Positions 5,651 through 5,676 of a DNA stretch of 5,676 nt are shown here, piece by piece. Under the pieces are notes generated by a model. The model worked only from the letters and a program-made list of their open reading frames with translations, was not told the origin of the DNA and did not search any database. Numbering within the stretch: the stretch's first letter is position 1; every line of letters begins with the position of its first letter. Origin of the DNA: Paratractidigestivibacter sp963640745. Its GTDB lineage: Bacteria > Actinomycetota > Coriobacteriia > Coriobacteriales > Atopobiaceae. The translations under genes and the position numbers were made by a program. The stretch spans positions 1 through 5,676 of the forward strand of contig CAVIBB010000130.1 in the NCBI GenBank assembly GCA_963640745.1, written 5' to 3'.

Positions 5651-5676
5651 ATGCCCATGCGGGTGATGTACACGGT
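5651..5676 (+). CDS. Possible start of a gene running off the right edge (strand uncertain)
   Basis: An ATG at 5651 follows GGAG at 5642-5645 with ideal five-base spacing. The nine codons visible (MPMRVMYT, then an incomplete codon) nearly all end in G or C, like the genes here. That would make it divergent from rtcB. The alternative is the 3' end of a minus-strand gene upstream of rtcB: minus-strand codons from 5676 to a TAA at 5622-5620 encode 18 residues ending STATN, also with mostly G/C third positions. The two readings share the same wobble positions, so composition cannot separate them. No product is recognisable. Confidence 0.3.

Noticed and set aside
5661..5668. GGGTGATG at the right edge as a stray piece of the 25-nt repeat
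   Set aside because: Only eight bases match and the rest of the repeat is absent; coincidence is sufficient.

Overview
The window is GC-rich and has strongly GC-biased third codon positions. Together with the protein families present, this suggests a high-GC Gram-positive bacterium. My best guess is an actinobacterium of the Coriobacteriia (Collinsella/Olsenella type), but that is an impression from composition and cannot be proven from this stretch.

Left half (1-3914): a sugar-acid uptake and dehydration cassette. A FadR-type GntR regulator runs leftwards and is cut by the window edge (466 down to 1). Facing away from it are a GntP-family sugar-acid permease (688-2049) and an IlvD/Edd-family dehydratase (2136-3914). 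These two are co-oriented, 86 nt apart, with no terminator between them. The divergent control region (467-687) holds five copies of a degenerate TCATC-N-GATGA type site. One abuts a -10-like hexamer for the regulator, and others straddle a -10-like hexamer for the permease. The simplest reading is that the regulator senses an aldonate-type acid or its product, represses itself and the permease-dehydratase operon, and releases both when the acid is present. The permease would import the acid and the dehydratase would convert it to a 2-keto-3-deoxy acid. No kinase or aldolase for the next step lies in the window.

Middle (3915-4310): a 396-nt gap between convergent genes. It contains a strong GC-rich hairpin just after the dehydratase stop (probable terminator). 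This is followed by the most unusual object here: six copies of a 25-nt sequence, three forward then three reverse, with 16-nt non-homologous spacers. The period is 41 bp and the array is exactly symmetric about 4123.5. It is not a CRISPR array. It may be a REP/BIME-like extragenic element, a multi-site protein-binding array, or a nested-hairpin RNA.

Right part (4311-5525, minus strand): a complete RtcB-type RNA ligase with its active-site motifs intact. It has no rtcA, Ro/Rsr or other RNA-repair partner in view. The last ~150 bases are an AT-richer upstream region and the edge of a further gene whose strand I cannot settle.
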